DNA of 11,637 nt from Spirochaetaceae bacterium. Its GTDB lineage: Bacteria; Spirochaetota; Spirochaetia; SZUA-6; Bin103. Position numbers and translations under genes: made by a program. The stretch covers positions 1 to 11,637 of the forward strand of contig JAPOQV010000576.1 in the NCBI GenBank assembly GCA_026710565.1, given 5' to 3'. Below are positions 6,623 through 11,637 of this stretch, piece by piece. Positions within the stretch are counted from its first letter, which is position 1; every line of letters starts with the position of its first letter. Below the pieces are notes generated by a model. The model searched no databases, was not told the DNA's origin, and saw only the letters and a list, made by a program, of their open reading frames with translations.

Positions 6623-7537
6623 ATGCTGACGCTGTTCCTGCCGCTGGCCCAGGTGGAGGTGTGGCTGCCGGGCGCGGTGCTGCTCGGCCTCTCGGTGGGT
6701 GTGCTCACCGGCCTGTTCGGCGTCGGCGGCGGGTTCCTGCTCACGCCGGCTCTCAAGGCGCTGTTCGGGGTGCCGTATCCGGTCGCGGTCGGCACCGACC
6801 TGGTGCAGATCTTTCTGACCGGCACGGTGTCCGCGTACCGACACCGGCGGGCCGGCAACGTGGATCTGCGCCTGGGGCTGGTGCTCGGCGCCGGCGCGAT
6901 TGCGGGGGCGGAAGTGGGTCTGCGCATCCAGAACGCGCTGGAGTCGATCGGCGATGTGCGCGTCACCGGCGGCGGCATCACGCTGCTCGACCTGGTGCTC
7001 GGCGGGCTGTTCGTGGTGCTGCTGGCGTCGGTCGCCGGGATGATCTGGCGCGAGACCCGCTCGGGTCGCGGCGACGGCGTGGACACGCCCGTGGCGCGGG
7101 CGCTGCGCCGGATACGGCTGCGCCCGGTCATCGCGTTGCCGCGCTCCGATCTGGCCGACATCTCGGTATGGGTGCCGCTGGCCATGGGCTTCGGCGTCGG
7201 CATCCTCACGGGGCTGATGGGCGTGGGCGGCGGGTTCATCAACTTCCCGCTCCTGATCTACGTCCTGGGCGTGCCGACTCACGTCGCAATCGGAACCAGC
7301 GCCCTGCAGGTGGTGCTGGCCTCCGGATACGGGGCTTTCCGTCACGGTGGGCAGGGGCACGTCGAGCTGGTGCTGGTGATGCTGCTCACCGCGGGGTCGG
7401 TGCTCGGCGTGCAGGTCGGCGTGCGACTGGCCAGGCGGTTCAAGGGGCAGCGCATCCGCCGCCTGTTCGCCGCCGTCCTGATCCTGGGCATCGCCACCAT
7501 CGTCTGGGACCTGAGCCGGCACCTGCTTGCGGGATAG
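6623..7537 (+). CDS. TSUP family transporter (TauE/SafE), long form
   Basis: This is a membrane permease of the sulfite exporter TauE/SafE family (PF01925), whose members move small organic or sulfur anions (sulfite, sulfonates, sulfoacetate) across the inner membrane. It has 304 residues built as two inverted halves, and each half opens with the same motif: GVLTGLFGVGGGFLLTP (26-42) and GILTGLMGVGGGFINFP (193-209). A second pair of repeat-related motifs follows each: VAVGTDLVQIFLTGTVSAYRH and VAIGTSALQVVLASGYGAFRH. The halves are joined by a long polar loop (about 140-180) rich in Arg and Asp. ATG 6623 has no obvious ribosome site, but the first membrane helix starts soon after. The gene stands alone between a gap and the ribbon-helix-helix gene. 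Its substrate cannot be told from sequence. Confidence 0.93.
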   Translation: MLTLFLPLAQVEVWLPGAVLLGLSVGVLTGLFGVGGGFLLTPALKALFGVPYPVAVGTDLVQIFLTGTVSAYRHRRAGNVDLRLGLVLGAGAIAGAEVGLRIQNALESIGDVRVTGGGITLLDLVLGGLFVVLLASVAGMIWRETRSGRGDGVDTPVARALRRIRLRPVIALPRSDLADISVWVPLAMGFGVGILTGLMGVGGGFINFPLLIYVLGVPTHVAIGTSALQVVLASGYGAFRHGGQGHVELVLVMLLTAGSVLGVQVGVRLARRFKGQRIRRLFAAVLILGIATIVWDLSRHLLAG

Positions 7538-7605
7538 GCACCTGCCCCCGAGTACTGCGTAGCCATTCTTCAGCATGTCATTTACGATGATCTCGGTGAG
7601 TCGCT

Positions 7606-7905
7606 GTGAGTGCTCCAACTCGTTACCGGTACCTGCTTCACCTGCCCCAGTCGCTCAAGGCAAGCGCCATGCGCCTGGCAGCGCAGGATGGGGTGTCGCT
7701 CAATCAGTGGATCGTCGCTGCCGTGGCGCAGAAGATCGGCGCCGTCGTGTCGGCCCAAGGACTTCTCGAAGATCGAGCCGCTGGTGCGAAGTCCGGTGGG
7801 CTCGTGAACCTGCTCGACAACGCCCCCGTCCGCCCACCGGAGCCGGGCGACGAGTTCATGGACTCGGGGACGTGGAGAGCTGAAAGATACCGCAGGTCTC
7901 CATGA
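7606..7905 (+). CDS. HicB-like ribbon-helix-helix protein (antitoxin type)
   Basis: This small DNA-binding protein of 99 residues would dimerise through a ribbon-helix-helix fold and repress its own promoter. The pattern is YRYLLHLPQSLKASAMRLAA (7-26), then QDGVSLNQWIVAAVAQKIG. This has the strand, first helix, SLNQW turn and second helix of the HicB C-terminal / Arc-type family. The second half (from about residue 50) is a loosely structured tail ending in a Pro-rich segment with PEPGDEF, often seen in this antitoxin group. GTG 7606 is supported by GGTGAG five bases upstream; that stretch also forms a 10-base direct repeat (GTGAGT at 7596 and 7606). The stop overlaps the start of a broken exonuclease III gene by ATGA, so the two were translated together. 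No HicA toxin is nearby. Confidence 0.8.
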   Translation: MSAPTRYRYLLHLPQSLKASAMRLAAQDGVSLNQWIVAAVAQKIGAVVSAQGLLEDRAAGAKSGGLVNLLDNAPVRPPEPGDEFMDSGTWRAERYRRSP

Positions 7906-8136
7906 GAGTCGCTACCTGGAACATCGCGCACCGTAAGGATTGTCTCTATCGCTGGCTGGACAACTGCGCGTGCAAGCCGGACGTGATCGCGCTTCAGAAA
8001 CCCTGGCGAGATTTCCCACGGAAGGAACTTGAGTAGGCTGGCTAGCGCGCCGACAGTGGAAATCGACTATCGGAGGCCGGGAGTCGGAAGTAGCAACCGT
8101 CGGTGGGCACCGTTAGTCGCGGATCTGGATGACTGA
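7902..8136 (+). pseudogene. Exonuclease III-like gene with internal deletion and frame change
   Basis: ATG 7902 opens a 44-residue frame, MRVATWNIAH...LYRWLDN...KPDVIALQKPWRDFPRKEL, ending at TAG 8034-8036. This is plainly the N-terminus of an exonuclease III / EEP-family nuclease: the (K/R)xATWN strand and the PDVIALQ strand, where the family usually has Q-E and this copy has Q-K. Immediately after, in a different frame (about 8029-8136), comes LASAPTVEIDYRRPGVG...RWAPLVADLDD followed by TGA. This matches the end of the same family (IDY...(S)DHAPVxADL), with DHAP worn to RWAP. About 200 central residues, including most catalytic ones, are gone, and the two ends meet in different frames near 8030-8037. 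The product cannot be an active nuclease. The start overlaps the upstream ribbon-helix-helix stop. Base composition is less GC-rich than neighbouring genes, hinting at an acquired module in decay. Confidence 0.75.
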
Positions 8137-8186
8137 GAGGGGTTCACGGCCCTCGTGTCTTTCTGACGGTAGTCCCGGGCCGAGAG

Positions 8187-8201
8187 GGGCGGCTCACGCC
8201 C
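8187..8201 (+). promoter_or_regulatory. Hairpin abutting the ribosome binding site of the Gfo/Idh gene
   Basis: GGGCG at 8187-8191 pairs with CGCCC at 8197-8201 around a five-base loop. AAGGAG, the ribosome site for ATG 8213, begins on the very next base. A further 6-base inverted repeat (CGGCCC at 8147-8152, GGGCCG at 8177-8182) lies just upstream. The arrangement could protect or modulate translation, or be chance in GC-rich sequence. I see no other feature between 8137 and 8212. Confidence 0.3.
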
Positions 8202-8212
8202 AAGGAGTTAAC

Positions 8213-9247
8213 ATGAGTTCACGGATCAGGGTCGGCGTCGTGGGCGCCGGCGCCAACACGCGCCACCTGCACATCCCGCGCCTGCAGGCGATCGACGGGG
8301 TCGAGGTGGTGAGCGTCTGCAATCGGTCGCACGCTTCGGGCGCGCGAGTAGCGGCGGAGTTCGGCATCCCGCAGGTGCTGCCGACATGGCGGGCGGTGGT
8401 CGAGTCCGACGTCGACGCGGTGGTGATCGGCACGTGGCCCTACCTGCACGAGCAGGTGACGGTGGCCGCGCTGAAGGCCGGCAAGCACGTGCTGTGCGAG
8501 GCACGCATGGCGCGCGACGCGGCCGAGGCGCGCAGGATGCTCGCGGCGTCGCGGGAGCGTCCGGACCTGGTGGCGCAGATCGTACCGTCGCCGATGACGG
8601 TGCGGGTGGACCGCACCATCCAGCGACTGATGGCCGAGGGGGTGCTCGGTGAGCTGCTGGTCGTCGATGCGCACGTCTCGACCGGCTTTCTGGACCGCGA
8701 CGCGCCGCTGCACTGGCGCCAGGACACCGACCTGTCGGGCCGCAACATCATGAGCATGGGCATCTGGTACGAGGCGATGATGCGCTGGGTTGGCACGGCC
8801 CGCCGCCTGTCGGCGATGGGCCGGACAGTCGTGACGCGCCGGCGCGATGCGTCGGGCGTGCTGCGCGACGCGCTGGTGCCCGAGCACGTCGACATCACGG
8901 CGGAGCTGCACTGCGGCGCGCAGCTCCATCTGCAGGTGTCGGCCGTGATGGGGCTCACAGGCGGTTCGGAGATCTACCTGTGCGGCTCTGAGGGCACGAT
9001 CCGGTTCGACAGCGAGACCGATACCGTATGGGCCGGACGCCGCAGCGACGACGCGCTGGCCGAGGTGGACGTGCGCCCCGGCGAAGCGCAGTCCTGGCGG
9101 GTGGAGGACGAGTTCGTCGGCGCCATCCGCGGTGAGGAGGAGATCGTGCTCACCCCGTTTACCATCGGCCTGCAGTACATGGAGTTTACCGACGCCGTCA
9201 GCCGCAGCCTGACCACCGGCCGCGTGGTCCCGGTCGAGCCGGCATAG
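8213..9247 (+). CDS. Gfo/Idh/MocA family oxidoreductase, atypical catalytic residues
   Basis: This NAD(P)-binding protein of the glucose-fructose oxidoreductase / inositol dehydrogenase family has 344 residues, the usual length. The Rossmann domain starts at once: IRVGVVGAGANTRHLHIPRL (5-24), with GxGxxx at 11-16. An Asn-Arg follows the second strand (SVCNRS), where NADP-using members often have this pair. The position of the catalytic EKP motif reads CEARMA (E96-A97-R98), so the lysine is replaced. In the C-terminal domain the usual D-x-G-x-H is also replaced, by GRNIMSMGIWYEAMMRWVG. The protein belongs to a divergent subfamily whose reaction I cannot state. ATG 8213 has a strong site, AAGGAG, five bases upstream; the frame is open further back but that part has no family residues. 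It stands just before the VapBC pair. Confidence 0.9.
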   Translation: MSSRIRVGVVGAGANTRHLHIPRLQAIDGVEVVSVCNRSHASGARVAAEFGIPQVLPTWRAVVESDVDAVVIGTWPYLHEQVTVAALKAGKHVLCEARMARDAAEARRMLAASRERPDLVAQIVPSPMTVRVDRTIQRLMAEGVLGELLVVDAHVSTGFLDRDAPLHWRQDTDLSGRNIMSMGIWYEAMMRWVGTARRLSAMGRTVVTRRRDASGVLRDALVPEHVDITAELHCGAQLHLQVSAVMGLTGGSEIYLCGSEGTIRFDSETDTVWAGRRSDDALAEVDVRPGEAQSWRVEDEFVGAIRGEEEIVLTPFTIGLQYMEFTDAVSRSLTTGRVVPVEPA

Positions 9248-9292
9248 GGCCGCGATCGAAGATCCTGTGGGCGACGTCAGCGCGTCATTACC

Positions 9293-9304
9293 ATCATCCG
9301 TGAT
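9293..9304. promoter_or_regulatory. Inverted repeat upstream of vapB, candidate operator
   Basis: ATCA-TCCG-TGAT (9293-9304) is a perfect 4-base inverted repeat lying 14 bases before the antitoxin ATG. A second one, GACG-TCAGCG-CGTC, is at 9273-9286. AbrB-fold antitoxins bind such short palindromes in their own promoters. A convincing -35/-10 pair is not visible, so this is a candidate only. Confidence 0.3.
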
Positions 9305-9318
9305 ACAGTAAGGACAAG

Positions 9319-9588
9319 ATGTCCAAGGTTACGACGAAGCTCCAGGTCACGATTCCCAAGAAGATCGCCACGCAATACGGAATTGCCCCGGGGACCGAGA
9401 TCGAGTGGCAACCGGCAGGCGACGCTGTTCGTGTCGCTCCGTCGGATGGTCACGCCGCTCGTGGTCTGCCGGTGGAAGAACGGCTGCGCCTGTTCGACGC
9501 CGCTACGGAGCGGCAGCGCCTCCGCGAGTCCGGTCAATCCAGGCAACCGCGAGACTGGACGCGCGCGGACCTGTACACGCGTGGCTGA
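9319..9588 (+). CDS. AbrB/MazE-type (SpoVT-AbrB) antitoxin, VapB-like
   Basis: This 89-residue antitoxin would neutralise the PIN toxin encoded next and repress the shared promoter. Residues 3-43 are a swapped-hairpin AbrB domain: KVTTKLQVTIPKKIATQYGIAPGTEIEWQPAGDAVRVAP, shown here in outline, with the family's Q-V-T-I-P-K core and the G-I-x-P-G-T-E turn. The C-terminal half is charged (VEERLRLFDAATERQRLRE) and ends in an aromatic/Arg tail (DWTRADLY), the sort of segment that inserts into the toxin's active site. AAGGA a few bases before ATG 9319 serves as ribosome site. The toxin start lies inside the last codons, an eight-base overlap that couples their translation. It sits between unrelated metabolic genes, and its lower GC content is consistent with recent gain. 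Confidence 0.92.
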   Translation: MSKVTTKLQVTIPKKIATQYGIAPGTEIEWQPAGDAVRVAPSDGHAARGLPVEERLRLFDAATERQRLRESGQSRQPRDWTRADLYTRG

Positions 9589-10003
9589 CCTGATCGATAC
9601 GAACGTACTGGTGTACCGGTTCGATCCCGCCGATCCGATCAAGCAACGCATCGCGCGCGACCTGCTTCGCCGTGGGATCGCAGACGGCACGGCACGGTTG
9701 GCCCATCAGGCGCTCGTCGAGTTTCTGGCAGCGGTGACGCGCGGGCGGCCTAACGGCCCCATTCTGGAACTCCCTGACGCGATCCGCGAAGCCGAAGATC
9801 TCATGTTGCACACCGACGTGCTCTACCCCACCGCGGAGGTCCTGCGCACCGCGCATCGCGGCGCCGTCACCTACCAACTGAGCTGGTTCGACGCTCATAT
9901 GTGGGCGTACGCCGAGCACTACGGTCTGGAACGCATCGTGTCCGAGGACTTTCAGCACGAGAGGATCTACGGCACCGTGCGCGCCCACGATCCGTTTCGG
10001 TAA
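9581..10003 (+). CDS. PIN domain ribonuclease toxin, VapC-like
   Basis: This is a Mg2+-dependent RNase toxin of the PIN fold; relatives cut tRNA or rRNA and arrest growth until neutralised by the partner antitoxin. The 140-residue length is normal. All acidic positions of the active site are in place: D6 in LIDTNVLVY, E47 in ALVEFLAAV, D104 in LSWFDAHMWAYAE and D123 in IVSEDFQ. The toxin therefore looks functional. GTG 9581 gives the usual few residues before the DTN motif and overlaps the antitoxin gene by eight bases. The second TSUP gene starts only five bases after the stop, unusually close for a toxin and a metabolic gene, so transcription may read through. The RNA target cannot be predicted from this sequence. 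Confidence 0.93.
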   Translation: MADLIDTNVLVYRFDPADPIKQRIARDLLRRGIADGTARLAHQALVEFLAAVTRGRPNGPILELPDAIREAEDLMLHTDVLYPTAEVLRTAHRGAVTYQLSWFDAHMWAYAEHYGLERIVSEDFQHERIYGTVRAHDPFR

Positions 10004-10008
10004 CCGCC

Positions 10009-10782
10009 GTGGCCCTACCCGAGCTCGCGCTGGTGCTGGTGGTCGGCGTCGCCGGCGGCTTCCTGAACACGGTGGCCGGCGGCGGCAGCGCCCTCACCAT
10101 GCCGGTGCTGATCTTCCTGGGCATGCCGTCCAGCGTCGCCAACGGCACGGTGCGCGTGGCGATCATGCTGCAGAACATCACCGCCGTGGCCGGCTTCCGC
10201 AGCAAGGGCCACTTCGAGCCGGCGCTCGCCCTGCAGCTCGGCCTGCCGGCGCTGGCCGGCGCGGTGGTCGGTTCGCGCATCGCCGTGGACGTCCCGGACG
10301 CCGTGTTCAACGCGGTGCTGGCCGGGGTCATGGTGCTGGTGCTGGTGTCGATCTTCTTCAAGCCCAAGCCGGCTGCGGGACAGGGCACGGCGGAGCCCCC
10401 GACCGGCTCGCGCCGCATCCTGCTGATGGCGATCTTCTTCGCCATCGGCGTGTACGGGGGCTTCATCCAGGCGGGAGTGGGCTTCCTGATCATGAGCTCC
10501 CTGATCTTCCTGACCGGCTACGACCTGGTGCGCATCAACGCGGTCAAGGTCGCGGTGATCCTGATCTTCACGGTGTCGGCACTGACGGTGTTCCTGCTCA
10601 ACGGCAAGGTCGAGTGGGGACCGGGCCTGACGCTGGCGGCCGGCAACGCCGCGGGCGCCTGGATCGGCACCCGGTTCTCGGTGGCCGGCGGCGAGCGCTG
10701 GATCCGGGCGATCCTGGTCGTCGCCGTGGTGGTGATGGCGGTACGGGTCTCCGGGGTGCTGGAGCTCGTCGGCATCCTCTGA
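10009..10782 (+). CDS. TSUP family transporter (TauE/SafE), short YfcA-like form
   Basis: This is a second sulfite exporter TauE/SafE family permease, of a different subtype from the one at 6623. It has 257 residues in two repeats. The first opens with GGFLNTVAGGGSALTMP (16-32), the YfcA-type version of the signature, and is followed by NGTVRVAIMLQNITAVAGFR. The second has GVYGGFIQAGVGFLIM (147-162) with NAVKVAVILIFTVSALTVF after it. A short polar linker (about 121-135) separates the halves. About eight membrane helices are expected. No ATG exists at the N-terminus; GTG 10009, five bases after the VapC stop, places the first helix at residue 5 or so. The HpcH/HpaI aldolase gene follows 35 bases downstream, so this exporter and the aldolase may work on related carbon or sulfur acids, which is a guess from proximity. 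Confidence 0.92.
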   Translation: MALPELALVLVVGVAGGFLNTVAGGGSALTMPVLIFLGMPSSVANGTVRVAIMLQNITAVAGFRSKGHFEPALALQLGLPALAGAVVGSRIAVDVPDAVFNAVLAGVMVLVLVSIFFKPKPAAGQGTAEPPTGSRRILLMAIFFAIGVYGGFIQAGVGFLIMSSLIFLTGYDLVRINAVKVAVILIFTVSALTVFLLNGKVEWGPGLTLAAGNAAGAWIGTRFSVAGGERWIRAILVVAVVVMAVRVSGVLELVGIL

Positions 10783-10817
10783 AGCGTGCCGGCCGGCCGT
10801 GGGGTATGGTCTTGGGC

Positions 10818-11597
10818 ATGCCTGTGACACAGAACGCCGTGGTACGCAAGCTCGCGGCGGGCGAGGTGCCGATCGGGGCGCTCGCTACCGACAACACCCA
10901 CGAATCGCACATCGAGGTGCTGCAGAACGCCGGTTACGACTTCCTGATGCTTGACGCCGAGCACGGCGAGTATCCGCCGGACCGCCTCGCCGCCATCTGC
11001 CGGATCGGCCGCCTGGCCGGCTTCCCGGTGATCATGCGCACCTTCTGCACGTACGAGCACGTGCGCCTGGCGCTCGACTACGGCTCGCTGGGCGCCATCC
11101 TTCCCATGGTCGACACCCCCGAGCAGGTCGACACGATCCGCCGCGCTGCCTTCCTGCCGCCGGTCGGCGAGCGCGGTCCCGGCGGCCCGGGCAACCGCCA
11201 CGTGAGCGACGTTCGCCGCGAGACCTGGGCGGAGTTCGAGGCCCAGCTCGCCCTCATCCCCATGATCGAGACGCCGCGCGCGGTGGACGACCCGTCGGTG
11301 TTCGACCGGCCGTGGGTCACCTCCTGCCTGGTCGGCCCGTACGACCTGGCCATGTCGCACGGCATCGCGCTGGCCGACTTCTACCGCCCGGGAGGGCCGC
11401 ACGAGGCGGTGATCCGCAGGGCCATCGAGGGCTGCGCACGGGTCGGCAAGCCGTGCGGGACGGTGGTCCCCGACGGCGAGAGCGCGGCGCGCTGGATCGA
11501 GATGGGCGCGCGGATGATCATCTGCGGCGAGCTGAACGGCATGCTGGGGGAGATCGCGCGCCGCAACGTCGACGCCATACGGTCGGCGGCCGGCTGA
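10818..11597 (+). CDS. HpcH/HpaI family class II aldolase
   Basis: This is a cytoplasmic metal-dependent pyruvate-type aldolase of the HpcH/HpaI family (PF03328), related to 4-hydroxy-2-oxoheptanedioate and 2-keto-3-deoxy-L-rhamnonate aldolases. Members split 2-oxo-4-hydroxy acids into pyruvate and an aldehyde. The 259-residue length is standard. Key residues are present in order: DAEHGEY with H49 (catalytic dyad His), VIMRTF with R74, LGAILPMVDT, FLPPVGERGPGG, the metal ligand E151 in IPMIETPRAV, and D176 in VGPYDLAMSHG. The protein is complete. ATG 10818 is used; ATG 10806 in the same frame would add four residues and neither has a clear ribosome site. It follows the short TSUP gene by 35 bases, a gap containing only a GCCGGCCGGC palindrome. 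The exact substrate is not predictable. I see nothing after 11597. Confidence 0.92.
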   Translation: MPVTQNAVVRKLAAGEVPIGALATDNTHESHIEVLQNAGYDFLMLDAEHGEYPPDRLAAICRIGRLAGFPVIMRTFCTYEHVRLALDYGSLGAILPMVDTPEQVDTIRRAAFLPPVGERGPGGPGNRHVSDVRRETWAEFEAQLALIPMIETPRAVDDPSVFDRPWVTSCLVGPYDLAMSHGIALADFYRPGGPHEAVIRRAIEGCARVGKPCGTVVPDGESAARWIEMGARMIICGELNGMLGEIARRNVDAIRSAAG

Positions 11598-11637
11598 CGG
11601 GCAGACGGTGGCCGACCGCCCGCTGTACCCGACCGAG

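Noticed and set aside
6512..7618. A 368-codon minus-strand frame antisense to the long TSUP gene, beginning with a plausible-looking N-terminus
   Set aside because: Apart from the first 25 or so residues over the intergenic region, it is Gln/His/Arg-rich antisense of a clear membrane protein. I saw no domain, and the opening residues match nothing I recognise.
7606..7905. Reading the ribbon-helix-helix gene as half of a HicAB toxin-antitoxin pair
   Set aside because: No HicA-like small dsRNA-binding-fold frame lies upstream or downstream; the only coupled gene is the broken exonuclease III.
8029..8136. Treating the stretch after the exonuclease stop as plain intergenic DNA
   Set aside because: In one frame it reads LASAPTVEIDYRRP...APLVADLDD and a stop, which matches the C-terminal end of exonuclease III, so it was joined to the pseudogene.
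10015..10830. A 271-codon minus-strand frame rich in His, Gln and Asp opposite the short TSUP gene
   Set aside because: His/Gln/Asp-rich antisense is what a hydrophobic Val/Leu/Ala-rich coding strand yields in GC-rich DNA; no start signal or motif.
1..11637. CRISPR array, tRNA or rRNA genes, insertion sequence with terminal repeats, phage or attachment sites
   Set aside because: Reading both strands I found no regularly spaced repeats, no cloverleaf-like sequence, no transposase or integrase frame and no duplicated ends around the VapBC or exonuclease regions.

Overview
This is a GC-rich window (about two thirds G+C or more by eye), densely packed with genes. Many of the best start sites are GTG: the ABC ATPase, AI-2E protein, IMP cyclohydrolase-like protein, quinone oxidoreductase, Nudix-ThyX fusion, ribbon-helix-helix protein, PIN toxin and second TSUP protein. 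The lipobox-bearing thioredoxin fits a bacterium with an envelope lipoprotein system. The combination of a bacterial IMP cyclohydrolase of the PurO type, ThyX instead of ThyA, two TSUP exporters, an odd Gfo/Idh oxidoreductase and a HpcH/HpaI aldolase suggests an uncultured, environmental or host-associated lineage. GC-rich spirochaete-like or chloroflexus-like bacteria are possible, but the sequence alone does not fix the phylum.

Region A (1-1361, minus strand): the start of an ABC transporter ATPase, truncated by the window edge, lies directly downstream of an AI-2E/PerM-family membrane protein. A 50-base gap at 1362-1411 separates this pair from a divergent plus-strand run.

Region B (1412-6359, plus strand): six genes separated by at most about 11 bases, probably one operon. 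In order they are a HIT-family nucleotide hydrolase, an IMP cyclohydrolase-like protein, a zinc-independent quinone oxidoreductase, a single-ORF fusion of an Ap4A-hydrolase-type Nudix domain to flavin-dependent thymidylate synthase (ThyX), a thioredoxin-fold lipoprotein with a CPPC site, and a CcdA-type membrane electron carrier. The first four point to nucleotide synthesis and sanitation with a redox partner. The last two form a thiol-reducing relay across the membrane.

Region C (6360-8212): a 263-base gap with a hairpin and a possible minus-strand remnant of a Uma2-like tail, then a TSUP (TauE/SafE) transporter. After it come a HicB-like ribbon-helix-helix protein and, overlapping by ATGA, a wrecked exonuclease III gene. 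Both ends of the exonuclease survive in different frames and the middle is missing.

Region D (8213-11597): a Gfo/Idh/MocA-family protein lacking the usual catalytic Lys and His, a complete VapBC-type toxin-antitoxin pair, a second TSUP transporter of a different subtype, and a HpcH/HpaI aldolase. Oxidoreductase, exporter and aldolase could be parts of one carbon-acid or sulfonate catabolic neighbourhood into which VapBC has been placed, but that link is an inference.
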